Source of the DNA: Skermanella rosea
Lineage (GTDB): Bacteria > Pseudomonadota > Alphaproteobacteria > Azospirillales > Azospirillaceae
Reading direction: 5' to 3'
DNA: 64,000 nt
NCBI RefSeq assembly: GCF_016806835.2
Contig: NZ_CP086111.1
Span: forward strand, 483,501-547,500
Below the pieces are notes generated by a model. The model ran no database searches. It saw nothing but the letters and a program-made list of their open reading frames with translations, and was not told the origin of the DNA. Positions 52,151 through 61,745 of this stretch are shown here, piece after piece (the first letter of the stretch is position 1; each line of letters starts with the position of its first letter). The position numbers were made by a program, and so were the translations under genes.

Positions 52151-52257
52151 GGCGCCGACCCTGCTGTGTTCGCCCCGGCTCGTCAATCCGCTTGACGCGG
52201 CGGTGTCGAAGCCGATGTTAGGCCGACTTCCTTCCCGCCGCCAGAGATGCTGATCCG

Positions 52258-53769
52258 ATGCCCTATTCCTCCCTGCGCGATTTCATGGACCGGCTGGAGC
52301 GCTCGGGCCGCCTCGTCCGGGTCAAGACGCCGGTCTCGCCCGTGCTGGAGATGACCGAGATCCACACGAGGCTGCTGGCGCAGCAGGGGCCGGCCGTCCT
52401 GTTCGAGAATGTCGTCCGGCCGGACGGGTCGCGCTACGAGATGCCGGTCCTGATCAACCTGTTCGGCACGGTGGAGCGGGTCGCCTGGGGCATGGACCGG
52501 GAGCCGAACCAGTTGCGCGGCGTCGGCGAGACGCTGGCCTTCCTGCGCCAGCCGGAGCCGCCGGGCGGTTTCCGGGAGGCCCTGGAGCTGATCCCGCTGG
52601 CCAGGACCGTACTGTCCATGAAGCCGAAGACAGTGTCCTCGGCGCCCTGCCAGGAGGTCGTGCTGAAGGGCGACGACATCGACCTGGGCCGCCTGCCGAT
52701 CCAGGGCTGCTGGCCGGGCGAGCCGGCTCCCCTGATCACCTGGCCGCTGGTCGTGACCAAGGGGCCGGGCAAGAAGCGCGAGGACGACTTCAACCTCGGC
52801 ATCTACCGCATGCAGGTGACCGGTCGGAACACCACGCTGATGCGCTGGCTGAAGCACCGGGGCGGCGCCCAGCACCATCGGCGCTGGGCGGCCTCGGGCA
52901 AGCGCGAGCCCCTGCCGGCCGCCGCCGTGCTGGGGGCGGACCCCGGCACCATCCTGGCCGCCGTCACGCCCGTCCCCGACACCCTGTCGGAATACCAGTT
53001 CGCCGGGCTGCTGCGCGGCCGCAAGGTCGAGCTGGTCGATTGCAAGACCATCCCGCTGAAGGTCCCGGCCCAGGCGGAGATCGTGATCGAGGGGCTGGTC
53101 AGCCTGGACGAATTCGGCGACGAGGGGCCGTACGGCGACCACACCGGATACTACAACGCGGTCGAGCCGTTCCCGGTCTTCCACGTCACCGCCATCACCA
53201 TGCGGCGGAACCCGATATACCTCTCCACCTTCACCGGCCGGCCGCCCGACGAGCCCAGCGTGCTGGGCGAGGCGCTGAACGAGGTCTTCATCCCCCTGCT
53301 GGTCCAGCAGTTCCCCGAGATCGTGGATTTCTGGCTGCCGCCGGAGGGCTGCTCCTACCGCATCGCCGTGGTGTCCATGAAGAAGGCCTATCCGGGCCAC
53401 GCCAAGCGGGTGATGATGGGCGTCTGGTCGTTCCTGCGCCAGTTCATGTACACCAAGTGGGTCATCGTCGTGGACGACGACATCAATGCGCGGGACTGGA
53501 AGGACGTGATGTGGGCCGTCTCCACCCGCATGGACCCGGCCCGCGACATCACCGTGGTGGAAGGCACGCCGATCGACTACCTGGACTTCGCCAGCCCGGA
53601 AAGCGGCCTCGGCGGCAAGGTCGGCCTGGACGCCACCAACAAGTGGCCGCCGGAGACCAAGCGCGAGTGGGGCCAGCAGCTCCGCATGACCGACGAGGTG
53701 ATCGAGGAGGTCACCCGCAAGTGGGACAGCTACGGCATCCCGCTGCACGGCAAGCCGATCTGGAAGTAA
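52258..53769 (+). CDS. ubiD: UbiD family decarboxylase (3-octaprenyl-4-hydroxybenzoate carboxy-lyase)
   Basis: A prenylated-FMN-dependent decarboxylase that removes the carboxyl of polyprenyl-hydroxybenzoate in ubiquinone synthesis. At 503 residues it has the E. coli UbiD length (497). It contains the active-site region [20 protein letters not shown] with its Glu/Asp residues and the prFMN-binding area [20 protein letters not shown]. The prFMN maker UbiX is not in the window. A small dyad (ATACAAG-CAAA-CTTGTAT, 53776-53793) follows the stop. Confidence 0.94.
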   Translation: MPYSSLRDFMDRLERSGRLVRVKTPVSPVLEMTEIHTRLLAQQGPAVLFENVVRPDGSRYEMPVLINLFGTVERVAWGMDREPNQLRGVGETLAFLRQPEPPGGFREALELIPLARTVLSMKPKTVSSAPCQEVVLKGDDIDLGRLPIQGCWPGEPAPLITWPLVVTKGPGKKREDDFNLGIYRMQVTGRNTTLMRWLKHRGGAQHHRRWAASGKREPLPAAAVLGADPGTILAAVTPVPDTLSEYQFAGLLRGRKVELVDCKTIPLKVPAQAEIVIEGLVSLDEFGDEGPYGDHTGYYNAVEPFPVFHVTAITMRRNPIYLSTFTGRPPDEPSVLGEALNEVFIPLLVQQFPEIVDFWLPPEGCSYRIAVVSMKKAYPGHAKRVMMGVWSFLRQFMYTKWVIVVDDDINARDWKDVMWAVSTRMDPARDITVVEGTPIDYLDFASPESGLGGKVGLDATNKWPPETKREWGQQLRMTDEVIEEVTRKWDSYGIPLHGKPIWK

Positions 53770-53912
53770 GGGAAAATACAAGCAAACTTGTATCAGGCGT
53801 TGGGTCCGAGTCCGTTCCGGACTAATCTACCCCGAAATCGTAGGCGGCGACGGTTGTCCGGGCGTGGTTCGAACCGTAGATCCGCAGGGCGCTCGGACAG
53901 GAGAAATCGGCA

Positions 53913-54182
53913 GTGACAGCGCACCAATCGGAATTGCAGGGCGGAGAGACCGATCGTTTCGAAGCGGCTTCCATCGACCGGCGTCCCGCCCAAAGGTCCC
54001 GGAACCGGATCGTCCGGATCGGCTGGAACTTGGCGAGCCTCCTGTCCAGCCGGATCCGCGAGACTCGCGATCGGGCCATGTTCGACGACCTGGAGGGGGC
54101 GGCCCTCTTCGCCCGGAAGCACCGGAAAGACATGCGGGCGCAGTGGCGGCGGATGATGGACGGCTATCCCCGGTTCGAGTGA
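53913..54182 (+). CDS. Hypothetical 89-residue protein
   Basis: GTG start at 53913 with AGGAGA 8 nt upstream. A basic protein with a disordered N-terminus and a helical C-terminal half (LASLLSSRIRETRDRAMFDD, RKHRKDMRAQWRRMMDGYP). No membrane helix or known motif. It begins a short run of genes with no recognised family. Confidence 0.5.
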   Translation: MTAHQSELQGGETDRFEAASIDRRPAQRSRNRIVRIGWNLASLLSSRIRETRDRAMFDDLEGAALFARKHRKDMRAQWRRMMDGYPRFE

Positions 54183-54220
54183 ACCAGGCTCCGGTTCAAG
54201 CACGGTGAATTTCCACATCC

Positions 54221-54790
54221 ATGGGCCGAGCCGACCGCGCGCTTGACGACGCTTACCGACTTGCGGACATCTTCGAGTCGCAGGTCGGGGATATCCACAA
54301 GACGGCACAGTCCGCCGATCCCGACGGCATCAGATTCGACATGGAACAGGCCAGAAAGGCGATGGAAATCGCCAATCGAATCCTGGGCCGGCTGGAGACG
54401 AACGCCACGACCCGCTCCCTGAAACACGTGGTCCTCGCGACCACCGCCTATATCCACGGGATAATGTCGGCAAGGCCTCTGGCCTGCCAGCATGCGAGCG
54501 CCGACTACGTCGATTTCGTCAATCTCACCTTCTTAGCCAGTTCGACCTTCGTCCGCCTGGAACTGGGCAGCTTCTTCACCATTCCACCAACGGTCTTCCG
54601 GCGCTTCTTCATGAGTTTCCGGGGACGCTCGAACTGGCCCGGGTCATTCGGTCACGATTTGGGCGTCGACCTGGAGCGCGACCTGTCCACCGTCCTGTTC
54701 TTCTTCGAAGCCTATATGCGCCCCGGGATCCTGACGGGCTACAGATTCTGGAATCCGGGCCGCTCCCATCGCTTCCGGCTGCGGGACTGA
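54221..54790 (+). CDS. Hypothetical 189-residue protein
   Basis: A mostly helical protein, 38 nt after the previous gene. The N-terminal half looks coiled (DDAYRLADIFESQVGDIHKT, MEQARKAMEIANRILGRLET). The C-terminal half is aromatic-rich (LELGSFFTIPPTVFRRFFMS, LSTVLFFFEAYMRPG). Codon use is less GC-biased than in core genes. No family recognised; possibly recently acquired. Confidence 0.6.
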   Translation: MGRADRALDDAYRLADIFESQVGDIHKTAQSADPDGIRFDMEQARKAMEIANRILGRLETNATTRSLKHVVLATTAYIHGIMSARPLACQHASADYVDFVNLTFLASSTFVRLELGSFFTIPPTVFRRFFMSFRGRSNWPGSFGHDLGVDLERDLSTVLFFFEAYMRPGILTGYRFWNPGRSHRFRLRD

Positions 54791-54871
54791 CGTTCATCCC
54801 TCGTAAACGGCATCCGACCGATGCTTTGGTTGCCGGAGCATTCGCCGGCGAGCGATCGGAAGGGGGATGCC

Positions 54872-55774
54872 ATGGGCTACCGGATGGGCGGCAGCGTGAT
54901 CGAGTTCGGAAGCGCCGGCGGCGACGTGATCGCGGCGGCGACGCGGATGGTGTTCGACTGGACGCCTGCGCCGGGAAATTCCTTCGAGTGGATGAGGTAC
55001 GATGCCGGCGACGAGTTTCCCGATGCCGGAAGCCGGCCGAGCACGGCGACCGGAACGGTCACGTTCGACAGCCTGTCCCCGGCGCTGGGGTTCGCCGGAG
55101 CGCCGGTTGGCTTCCGGTTCGACTCGTCAAGCCTAAGCGATACGCTGGAAAGCCTGAAGGCCGATCCGTTCGCCGTCTGGGACGGCTGGTCCTGGGATCC
55201 GGCGACGCGGACCCTGGACCCGCGGATGGGATACGAATCCGGCCACAACTCATGGGTCGAATACACCGACAGCTTGGCCAGCAGCCAGGGTTATGCCTCG
55301 GAAGGGGGGTTCCGTTTCGTCCATCACGGAAGCTGGGTCCTGCGGCCGACGCCCGACCTGATCGCGTTCGGAGGCGCCGGGAACGACCGTCTCCTCGGCG
55401 GGACCGGGAATGACACCCTGTACGGCGAGGCCGGCGACGACGAGCTTCTCGGCGGGCTGGGCCGGTCCTTCCTGTCCGGCGGCTCGGGAAACGACCGGCT
55501 GACCGGCGGCTTCGGCGGTTCGGTCATGACCGGCGGACCGGGCGCAGATACCTTCCTGTTCGCCAGGGGCGGCGGAGCCGACACCGTGACCGACTTCGAC
55601 GTCTTCCGCGACCGGCTGGTGATCGACAGGCCGGTGGCGGAGGTGCTGGAAAGCGCCGTTCCCCTGGGCGGATCGACCTTGCTCGACCTGGGCGACGGCG
55701 GCACCGTCCATCTCGCCGGCGTGGCCGCGGACGAACTGCTGGCACGGGCGGATGCGATCTTCGGCATGGCATAA
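54872..55774 (+). CDS. RTX (hemolysin-type calcium-binding repeat) protein
   Basis: From ATG 54872, preceded by GGAAGGGGG, a 300-residue protein without an N-terminal signal peptide. Residues 1-165 form a domain I do not recognise (MGYRMGGSVIEFGSAGGDVI...). Residues 170-230 carry nonapeptide repeats GGTGNDTLY, GEAGDDELL and GGSGNDRLT that fold into a calcium-binding parallel beta-roll. The C-terminus (ADTFLFARGGGADTVTDFDV, FRDRLVID) is the usual peptidase_M10/RTX end recognised by type I secretion. No type I exporter is adjacent; it presumably uses one elsewhere. Confidence 0.85.
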   Translation: MGYRMGGSVIEFGSAGGDVIAAATRMVFDWTPAPGNSFEWMRYDAGDEFPDAGSRPSTATGTVTFDSLSPALGFAGAPVGFRFDSSSLSDTLESLKADPFAVWDGWSWDPATRTLDPRMGYESGHNSWVEYTDSLASSQGYASEGGFRFVHHGSWVLRPTPDLIAFGGAGNDRLLGGTGNDTLYGEAGDDELLGGLGRSFLSGGSGNDRLTGGFGGSVMTGGPGADTFLFARGGGADTVTDFDVFRDRLVIDRPVAEVLESAVPLGGSTLLDLGDGGTVHLAGVAADELLARADAIFGMA

Positions 55775-55870
55775 ACGCGGAGCCGGGGCCGTCCCCACTT
55801 CCCCCTTGCCCCGGACCGCAGGCCCCCGCACTCTTCCGGAAGACAACGGGCAGGCAGGGGGAAAGAACCG

Positions 55871-57028
55871 ATGGCCGCGAAGAAGCAGACACCCGGGCCG
55901 CAGCGGATCATGCTGGACTTCCACCACCACGAGGGCCTGGGCGGGGAACTCGACGAGGCGATCCGCAACGACCTCTCGGTGGTCAAGCAGTCGGGGCGCT
56001 GCCTCTGGACCGCGTCGGACGAGACCGCCACGATCGAGCGCCTGACCACCGAGGACTGGAAGACCTTCGGCCGCCACACCCCCTACCGGCTGGCCGACTT
56101 CTTCGACCTGCCGGTCGAGGGGGAGGTCGATATCGAGGGGCTGTCGGTGGACGGCGATTATCTCTGGATCTGCGGCTCGCACAGCCTGAAGCGCAAGAAG
56201 CCCGATCCGGACGAGACCGGCGTCGAGGAGGCGCTGGAGCGGCTGACCCGGGTGGAATGCGAGCCGAACCGCTACCTGCTCGGCCGCATCCCCCTGGTCC
56301 GCGAGACGGAGGACGGCGTCCACGCCCTGGCCCGGTCCGCGCCGCCGGACGGCGGCGGCCCCGGCCGGAGGGCCGGCCGCCTGAAGATGGACGGGAAGGG
56401 CTCCAACGCCCTGTCGAAGGCGCTGCGCAAGGACGAGCATCTCGGCCGCTTCATGGCGATCCCGTCCAAGGACAACGGCTTCGACGTGGAGGGCATCTCG
56501 GCGCGGGGCGACCGGGTGTTCCTCGGCATGCGCGGGCCGGTGCTGCGCGGCTGGGCCGTCCTTCTGGAACTGGAAGTCACGGAGAAGGGCAGCGTCGGCA
56601 AGGCGGCCGGCCTGAAGCTGCGCCGGATCGGCCCCGATGGCGAACGCTACCGCAAGCATTTCCTGGACCTGGACGGGCTGGGCATCCGCGAACTGTCGCT
56701 GGAGGGCGACGACCTGCTGATCCTGGCCGGGCCGACCATGGACCTGGACGGGCCGGTGGTCCTGTACCGCTGGCACGACGCCTGGAACCAGCGGGAGGAG
56801 ACGGTGATCCCGCGTACCCGGCTGGAGCGGGTGATGGACATTCCCTACGGCGCCGGCTTCGACCATGCCGAGGGCGCGACGCTGTTCGACCGGCCGGGCG
56901 AGCCTCCGGCGGTGCTGGTCGTCTATGACAATCCCGGGCGGGAGCGGCTGGATGCCGACGGCGCGGGCGTCGCGGCCGATCTGTTCCCGCTGCCGCCGAG
57001 GAGGCCGCGCATCCCAGCCATGTCCTGA
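55871..57028 (+). CDS. DUF3616 domain-containing protein
   Basis: A 385-residue protein with a repeated beta-propeller-like pattern (DIEGLSVDGDYLWICGSHSL, FDVEGISARGDRVFLGMRGP, IRELSLEGDDLLILAGPTMD) characteristic of DUF3616. No signal peptide, so cytoplasmic. GGGGGAAAG precedes the ATG. The EGxSxxGDxLxxG repeats suggest binding of a small ligand or phytase-like activity, but function is unknown. Confidence 0.85.
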   Translation: MAAKKQTPGPQRIMLDFHHHEGLGGELDEAIRNDLSVVKQSGRCLWTASDETATIERLTTEDWKTFGRHTPYRLADFFDLPVEGEVDIEGLSVDGDYLWICGSHSLKRKKPDPDETGVEEALERLTRVECEPNRYLLGRIPLVRETEDGVHALARSAPPDGGGPGRRAGRLKMDGKGSNALSKALRKDEHLGRFMAIPSKDNGFDVEGISARGDRVFLGMRGPVLRGWAVLLELEVTEKGSVGKAAGLKLRRIGPDGERYRKHFLDLDGLGIRELSLEGDDLLILAGPTMDLDGPVVLYRWHDAWNQREETVIPRTRLERVMDIPYGAGFDHAEGATLFDRPGEPPAVLVVYDNPGRERLDADGAGVAADLFPLPPRRPRIPAMS

Positions 57029-57069
57029 GGAAGGTTGGCAGCCGGCCGCGGCGGGTTACCCTTGGGGTC

Positions 57070-58320
57070 ATGACCGCCTCCACGACCGTCCCGCCGCCGG
57101 CCGCCACCGCCGGCCGGCCGCCGCATATCGCGATCCTGATCGCCATCACGGCGATCGGGCCGCTGGCGCTCAACATCTTCATCCCGTCGATCCCCGGCCT
57201 CGTGCGGGTGTTCGAAACGGATTACGGCACCGCCCAGCTGGCGCTGACCCTGTACCTGATCGGCATCGCCTGCGGCCAGCTGATCTACGGGCCGCTGTCC
57301 GACCGGTTCGGCCGGCGACCGGTGCTGCTGGCGGGGCTGGGCGTCTTCGTGGCGGCCAGCCTGGTCTGCGCGCTGGCGCCCACGATCGGCATGCTGATCG
57401 CCGGCCGGATCGCCCAGGCGGTCGGCGGCTGCGCCGGCATGGTGCTGAGCCGCGCCATCGTCCGCGACGTCTACGAGCGCGACAAGGCCGCCAGCATGCT
57501 GGCCTACATCACCATGGCCATGGCGGTGGCGCCCGCGGTGGCACCGGCGCTCGGCGGCTTCCTGGAGGTCTGGTTCGGCTGGCAGGCCAGCTTCCTGCTG
57601 GTGCTCGGGTGCGGCGCCGCGGTGTGGCTCTGGAGCCTCGGGTCCCTGCGCGAGACCAATTTCCGACGCCAGCCGCTGCCCGGGCCGGTCGGCATGGCGA
57701 TCGGCTACGCGGCGCTGCTGCGCTCGCCGGAGTTCCTGGGATACGCGCTGAACACCGCCTTCGCGTCGGCCGTCTTCTTCGCCTTCCTGGCCGGCGCCCC
57801 CTACATCATGATCGACCTGCTGAGGCGGCCGCCCAGCGAGTATGGAACGCTGTTCGTGCTGGTCTCCGCCGGCTACGCGCTGGGCAGCTTCATCGCGGCC
57901 CGGATGGCGACCCGGCTGGGCGCCCGCCGCTTGGTGCTGGGCGGCACCCTGGTCAATCTGGCGGGCGTGTCGGTCATGGGCGGGCTCGGGCTGCTGGGCC
58001 TGTTCGACGCGCTGGCGATCTTCCTGCCCATGTGCATCGTCGCCGTCGGCAACGGCGTCAGCATGCCGAGCGGCATTGCCGCCGCGATCAGCGTCAACCC
58101 GAGGGTGGCCGGCGCCGCGTCGGGCCTGCTGGGCTTTCTCCAGATGTCGGTGGGTGCGTTGGCGACGGTGGCGGTGGGCTACCTGAAGGACGACGACCAG
58201 ATGCCGATGATCCTGGTGATGGCCGTGTCGGTGGTGCTGTCCGTCGGGGCCTATCTGCTGGCGGTGGGGGCGGGACGGCGGTCGGGGAGGGCGGTCCCGG
58301 CGCCGGGGACCACGGACTGA
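57070..58320 (+). CDS. Bcr/CflA-family multidrug efflux MFS transporter
   Basis: A 416-residue proton-drug antiporter with about 12 membrane helices. The loop 2-3 motif GPLSDRFGRRPVLLAGLGVF and the drug:H+ family motif C-like segment (APAVAPALGGFLEVWFGWQA) place it in the 12-helix Bcr/CflA group. It may export drugs or small peptides/metabolites. It lies 41 nt after the DUF3616 gene; a shared transcript is possible. Confidence 0.92.
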   Translation: MTASTTVPPPAATAGRPPHIAILIAITAIGPLALNIFIPSIPGLVRVFETDYGTAQLALTLYLIGIACGQLIYGPLSDRFGRRPVLLAGLGVFVAASLVCALAPTIGMLIAGRIAQAVGGCAGMVLSRAIVRDVYERDKAASMLAYITMAMAVAPAVAPALGGFLEVWFGWQASFLLVLGCGAAVWLWSLGSLRETNFRRQPLPGPVGMAIGYAALLRSPEFLGYALNTAFASAVFFAFLAGAPYIMIDLLRRPPSEYGTLFVLVSAGYALGSFIAARMATRLGARRLVLGGTLVNLAGVSVMGGLGLLGLFDALAIFLPMCIVAVGNGVSMPSGIAAAISVNPRVAGAASGLLGFLQMSVGALATVAVGYLKDDDQMPMILVMAVSVVLSVGAYLLAVGAGRRSGRAVPAPGTTD

Positions 58321-58328
58321 CGGGGGGG

Positions 58329-59294
58329 TCAGTCGCCGACGCCGCCGAGTCGCAGGTCTTCGGACAGGGCCGATCCGGTCCGGGCGCGGCGGCGGTCCTG
58401 GGCCGCGACCAGCCGTTCCATCATCCTCAGGTCGGTCGGGCCGAGCGTCAGCGCGGTATCGACCCACAGGTCGGTGATGTCGTTCAGGTCCTGGAGGGTG
58501 ATCGGGTTGACCCGCTGGCGCGCCTGGTAGATCGCCCGGTGGGCGGCGTGGCGGCGGCTGTTCTTGCGGACATAGTCGAGCAGCACCTCCTCGCCCTCGC
58601 CGTCCTCGGCCAGGACGTCCACGATGCCCATGTCGTACAGCTCGGCGCCGGTATGGACCCGGCCGCTCATGATCAGCTTCTCGGCGATCGCGGCGCTGCT
58701 CCGGCGGGCCAGGAAGTTGTAGGCGCCCATGCCGGGGAACAGGTTGAACATCACCTCCGGCAGGCCGAACTTGGCGCTGCGCTCGGCCACGATGACGTTG
58801 GCCGACAGCGCCGCCTCGAACCCGCCGCCCAGCGCGTCGCCCTGCACCAGCGACATGGTGATCACCGGCAGGTCGAGCGCCACCGAATTGGCGTGGATCT
58901 CGGCGACGCAGGCCCGGGCATAGGTCGACAGCGCGTCGCGGTCGCGCCGGCGGATCAGCTGGGCGAACAGCCCGAGGTCGCCGCCCAGGTTGAACACGCC
59001 CGGCATCCGCGACCCCAGGACCACGTACCTGACCTGCGGCTCGGCGGTGTCGCCGCGCGACGCCAGCATCTGGCGGACCCGGCGCAGCTCCTGCAGGACG
59101 CCCGGCGTGAAGCTCGGCCGGTCGCTGAAACGGAAACGGCACCAGAAGACGCCGGTGCCGGCGTCGAAGTCGAGGTCGAGTTCGCGGAACTGGCGGTCCA
59201 GCTGGAGCGGGGCGCGCCGAGGCTGCTCCGCGACAGTGGCGGTCTTTTCAATTTTAACTGAATTGAGAAGTTGGCCGCTAATCTGCTCAAGCAT
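58329..59294 (-). CDS. rpfF: RpfF-like DSF synthase (crotonase family)
   Basis: A crotonase-fold acyl-ACP dehydratase/thioesterase that makes the cis-2-enoic diffusible signal factor. From ATG 59294 (GGAGAGAG 3 nt upstream region) it is 321 residues; TTG 59396 or ATG 59381 are weaker upstream starts. The sequence follows Xanthomonas RpfF closely: GVFNLGGDLGLFAQLIRR, SLVQGDALGGGFEAALSANV (first catalytic Glu), KFGLPEVMFNLFPGMGAYNF (second Glu) and LWVDTALTLGPTDLRMMERL. Divergent from a REC-PAS-kinase gene with a dyad between them. The RpfC-type receptor gene lies 40 kb away. Confidence 0.9.
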   Translation of the reverse strand: MLEQISGQLLNSVKIEKTATVAEQPRRAPLQLDRQFRELDLDFDAGTGVFWCRFRFSDRPSFTPGVLQELRRVRQMLASRGDTAEPQVRYVVLGSRMPGVFNLGGDLGLFAQLIRRRDRDALSTYARACVAEIHANSVALDLPVITMSLVQGDALGGGFEAALSANVIVAERSAKFGLPEVMFNLFPGMGAYNFLARRSSAAIAEKLIMSGRVHTGAELYDMGIVDVLAEDGEGEEVLLDYVRKNSRRHAAHRAIYQARQRVNPITLQDLNDITDLWVDTALTLGPTDLRMMERLVAAQDRRRARTGSALSEDLRLGGVGD

Positions 59295-59489
59295 GACTCT
59301 CTCCATCGCTTCCAGTATGCAAGGTGCCAGCCGGTCGGATCCGCGCTCGCCAAGGGTCGGGGTGGTCTGTGTCTCACCCATTATTTTGGGGTACAAACCT
59401 AAGAAACGGTTAATTGTATCTATCGCGTATGCATGCGGGCTTTGATTTATTGGTGGTGTCGCTCTAGATTTGTCGCCGTAAGAATTGCG

Positions 59490-59512
59490 CTGAATGTCGT
59501 ATTTACATTCAG
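59490..59512. promoter_or_regulatory. Dyad in the rpfF/response-regulator intergenic region
   Basis: CTGAATGT (59490-59497), spacer CGTATTT, ACATTCAG (59505-59512): a perfect 8-bp inverted repeat in an AT-rich divergent promoter region. It looks like an operator for a dimeric regulator. Confidence 0.45.
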
Positions 59513-59630
59513 TAAAGTTTTATAGGCGAGCAGCCGTCGGACCCGCCCTGGCCAGGGCGCCACGTTTTGGGGAAAAGACGTTACGGTGAGTTTCTTGAGG
59601 GTTTCCGTCTCCGAAACGGGGGTCGCCATC

Positions 59631-61130
59631 ATGGGCGCCGAGGTCTTCATCATCGACGACCGCAGCGTCAATCGGAAAATCCTGACCAAGTTCGCGTCCT
59701 CGGTCGGCGACGATATCAACGTGTCCGCCTTCCCCAATCCCGTGGAAGCCCTGGACGCCTGCCGGCGGACGGTGCCAGACCTGGTCATCACGGACTTCAA
59801 GATGCCCCTGATGGACGGGGCGGGGTTCATCCGGGCCCTGCGCGGGCATCCCGGCACCGCCGACGTGCCGGTGATCGTGGTGACCGCCTACGAGGACCAC
59901 GAGATTCGGCGCGAGGCGCTGGAGGCCGGGGCGACGGACTTCATCCTCAGCCCGGTCGATCCCTGGGAGTTCCAGACCCGCGCCCGCAACCTCCTGCGGC
60001 TGCGCGCCCAGCAGTTCGTGATCCACCGCCAGACCGTGCGGGAGAGCGAGGAGCGCTTCCGCCTGCTGGTGGAGGGGGTGCGCGACTACGCCATCGTGAT
60101 GCTCGACCCGGCCGGCCTGGTGACCAGCTGGAACGCCGGCGCCGAGCGCCTCCTTGGCTACTGCGAGGCGGAGATTCTGGGCCGGCCCGCCGGGGTGCTC
60201 GACCCGGCCGCGGTCGCCGAGGGGGCGCCGGCCGAGGGGACGACCGCCGAGGCGCCGCCCGGCGGCGTCGGCGCCATGCTGGCGCAGGCGGCGTCGGACG
60301 GCAGCGTCCACGGCGAGCATGTCCGCGTGCGGAAGGACGGCTCCCGCTTCCAGGCCGACATCCTGGTGACGGCGATGCGCGACGATGCCGGCCGGCTCGC
60401 CGGCTTCTCCATGGTCACCCACGACATCACGACCCGCCGCGACATGGAGGCGGCGCTGCGCGACGCCCTGGCCGAGAGCCAGGTGCTGTTGCGCGAGCTG
60501 CATCACCGCGTGCGCAACAACCTGCAGGTCATCAGCACCGTGCTGTACCTGCAGACGCTGGGCATGCCGGAAGGCGACCTCAAGCACGGCTTCCGCCGGA
60601 CCCAGCAGCGGATAGACGGGCTGGGCCTGCTGTTCCGGAACCTGCTGGGACCCAGCCGGATCACCAGCGTCCGGTTCGACGGCTATCTGGCGGACCTGTG
60701 CAACAGCCTGGTCCGCGACTTCGACGCCGGCCGCCAGCTGGTGCGCCGGACGGACATCGGTTCGCTGGCGCTCGAGCTGGATATGGCGGGACCGCTCGGG
60801 CTGGTGATCGCCGAGATCCTGTTCACGGCGGCCGAGGGGGCGTCGGCCCGGACGGGCGGCGGCCTGACGGTGCGGGTGGAGCCCGAGTCGGGAGGCCTGA
60901 GGCTGAGTTTCGAGTTCGACCGCGAGCCCGGCGCGGGGCCGCCCCAGGTCGGCGGGCGGTACGGGCTCGGCCCCGCCGTGATGACGGCCCTGGTCGACCA
61001 ACTCGGCGCCCGCATCGCCCTCGACGAGGCGGCGGTCGCGGAGGACGCCCCCGAAGACGGTGCGGCCGCCCTGCAAAGCCGGGCGCGGATCTCGCTGACC
61101 ATGCCGGCGAGCCTGTTCGAGCCGGTCTGA
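59631..61130 (+). CDS. Response regulator-PAS-HisKA_2 hybrid protein
   Basis: From ATG 59631 (GGGGG 8 nt upstream; GTG 59586 would add 15) a 499-residue cytoplasmic protein. The N-terminal receiver (VFIIDDRSVNRKILTKFASS, acceptor Asp in VITDFKMPLMDG, Lys position replaced in FILSPVDPWEF) is followed by PAS (ERFRLLVEGVRDYAIVMLD). A HisKA_2 domain with LLRELHHRVRNNLQVISTVL follows. The ATP-binding domain is unusual: the N-box Asn seems absent (GLVIAEILFTAAEGA) and the DxGxG loop is not evident. It may act as a phospho-acceptor or scaffold rather than an active kinase. Divergent from rpfF, hence probably in DSF signalling in place of an HD-GYP RpfG. Confidence 0.85.
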   Translation: MGAEVFIIDDRSVNRKILTKFASSVGDDINVSAFPNPVEALDACRRTVPDLVITDFKMPLMDGAGFIRALRGHPGTADVPVIVVTAYEDHEIRREALEAGATDFILSPVDPWEFQTRARNLLRLRAQQFVIHRQTVRESEERFRLLVEGVRDYAIVMLDPAGLVTSWNAGAERLLGYCEAEILGRPAGVLDPAAVAEGAPAEGTTAEAPPGGVGAMLAQAASDGSVHGEHVRVRKDGSRFQADILVTAMRDDAGRLAGFSMVTHDITTRRDMEAALRDALAESQVLLRELHHRVRNNLQVISTVLYLQTLGMPEGDLKHGFRRTQQRIDGLGLLFRNLLGPSRITSVRFDGYLADLCNSLVRDFDAGRQLVRRTDIGSLALELDMAGPLGLVIAEILFTAAEGASARTGGGLTVRVEPESGGLRLSFEFDREPGAGPPQVGGRYGLGPAVMTALVDQLGARIALDEAAVAEDAPEDGAAALQSRARISLTMPASLFEPV

Positions 61131-61223
61131 CCAGTGTCCGGTCTCCGGCGGGTTGACCTGGATCAAACGGGGTATGGCCGGCATCGGATATAAGGTTGTC
61201 CCTGCAGCAAGGGGGACGACCGC

Positions 61224-61745
61224 ATGGCGAGGCCGACTGCCGCCCCGACCGGGCGCGAACGGACGTTCGGCGAGGACGAGATCATCGTCAGCAAGACCGA
61301 CCTGAAGGGCCGGATCACCTACGCCAATTCCGTCTTCCTCAGGATCGCGGGCTATGACGAGGCCGAGGTGCTGGGCCGGCCGCACAGCATCATCCGCCAT
61401 CCCGACATGCCGCGCGCGGTGTTCAAGCTGCTGTGGGAGACGATCGCTTCCGGGCGGGAGATCTTCGCCTACGTCAAGAACATGGCCCGGGACGGCGACC
61501 ATTACTGGGTCTTCGCCCATGTCACGCCGAGCTTCGACATGGCCGGCGCGATCACCGGCTACCACTCCTTCCGCCGCTGGGCGCGGCGCGACGCCATCGC
61601 CGCGGTCGAGCCGCTGTACGGCAGGATGCTCGCCGCCGAGTCGGCGGGCGGAAGGCGGGATGGCATGGCGGCTTCCACGGCGCTGCTGCACGACGCGATG
61701 GAGCGGAAGGGGACCGGCTATGACGCGTTCATCCTCTCTCTCTAG
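61224..61745 (+). CDS. Aer-like PAS domain sensor protein
   Basis: A 173-residue protein: one PAS domain (residues 15-120) with [40 protein letters not shown] and [10 protein letters not shown], the signature of Aer-type, FAD-binding redox sensors. The C-terminal 50 residues are helical. Its end overlaps the next gene, a chemoreceptor, by 26 nt. Together they contain the parts of an Aer receptor, here in two proteins. GGGGGACGACCGC precedes the ATG. Confidence 0.88.
   Translation: MARPTAAPTGRERTFGEDEIIVSKTDLKGRITYANSVFLRIAGYDEAEVLGRPHSIIRHPDMPRAVFKLLWETIASGREIFAYVKNMARDGDHYWVFAHVTPSFDMAGAITGYHSFRRWARRDAIAAVEPLYGRMLAAESAGGRRDGMAASTALLHDAMERKGTGYDAFILSL

Noticed and set aside
59631..61130. The response regulator as RpfG (HD-GYP phosphodiesterase)
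   Set aside because: After the receiver comes PAS and HisKA_2 (ELHHRVRNNLQ), not an HD-GYP domain.
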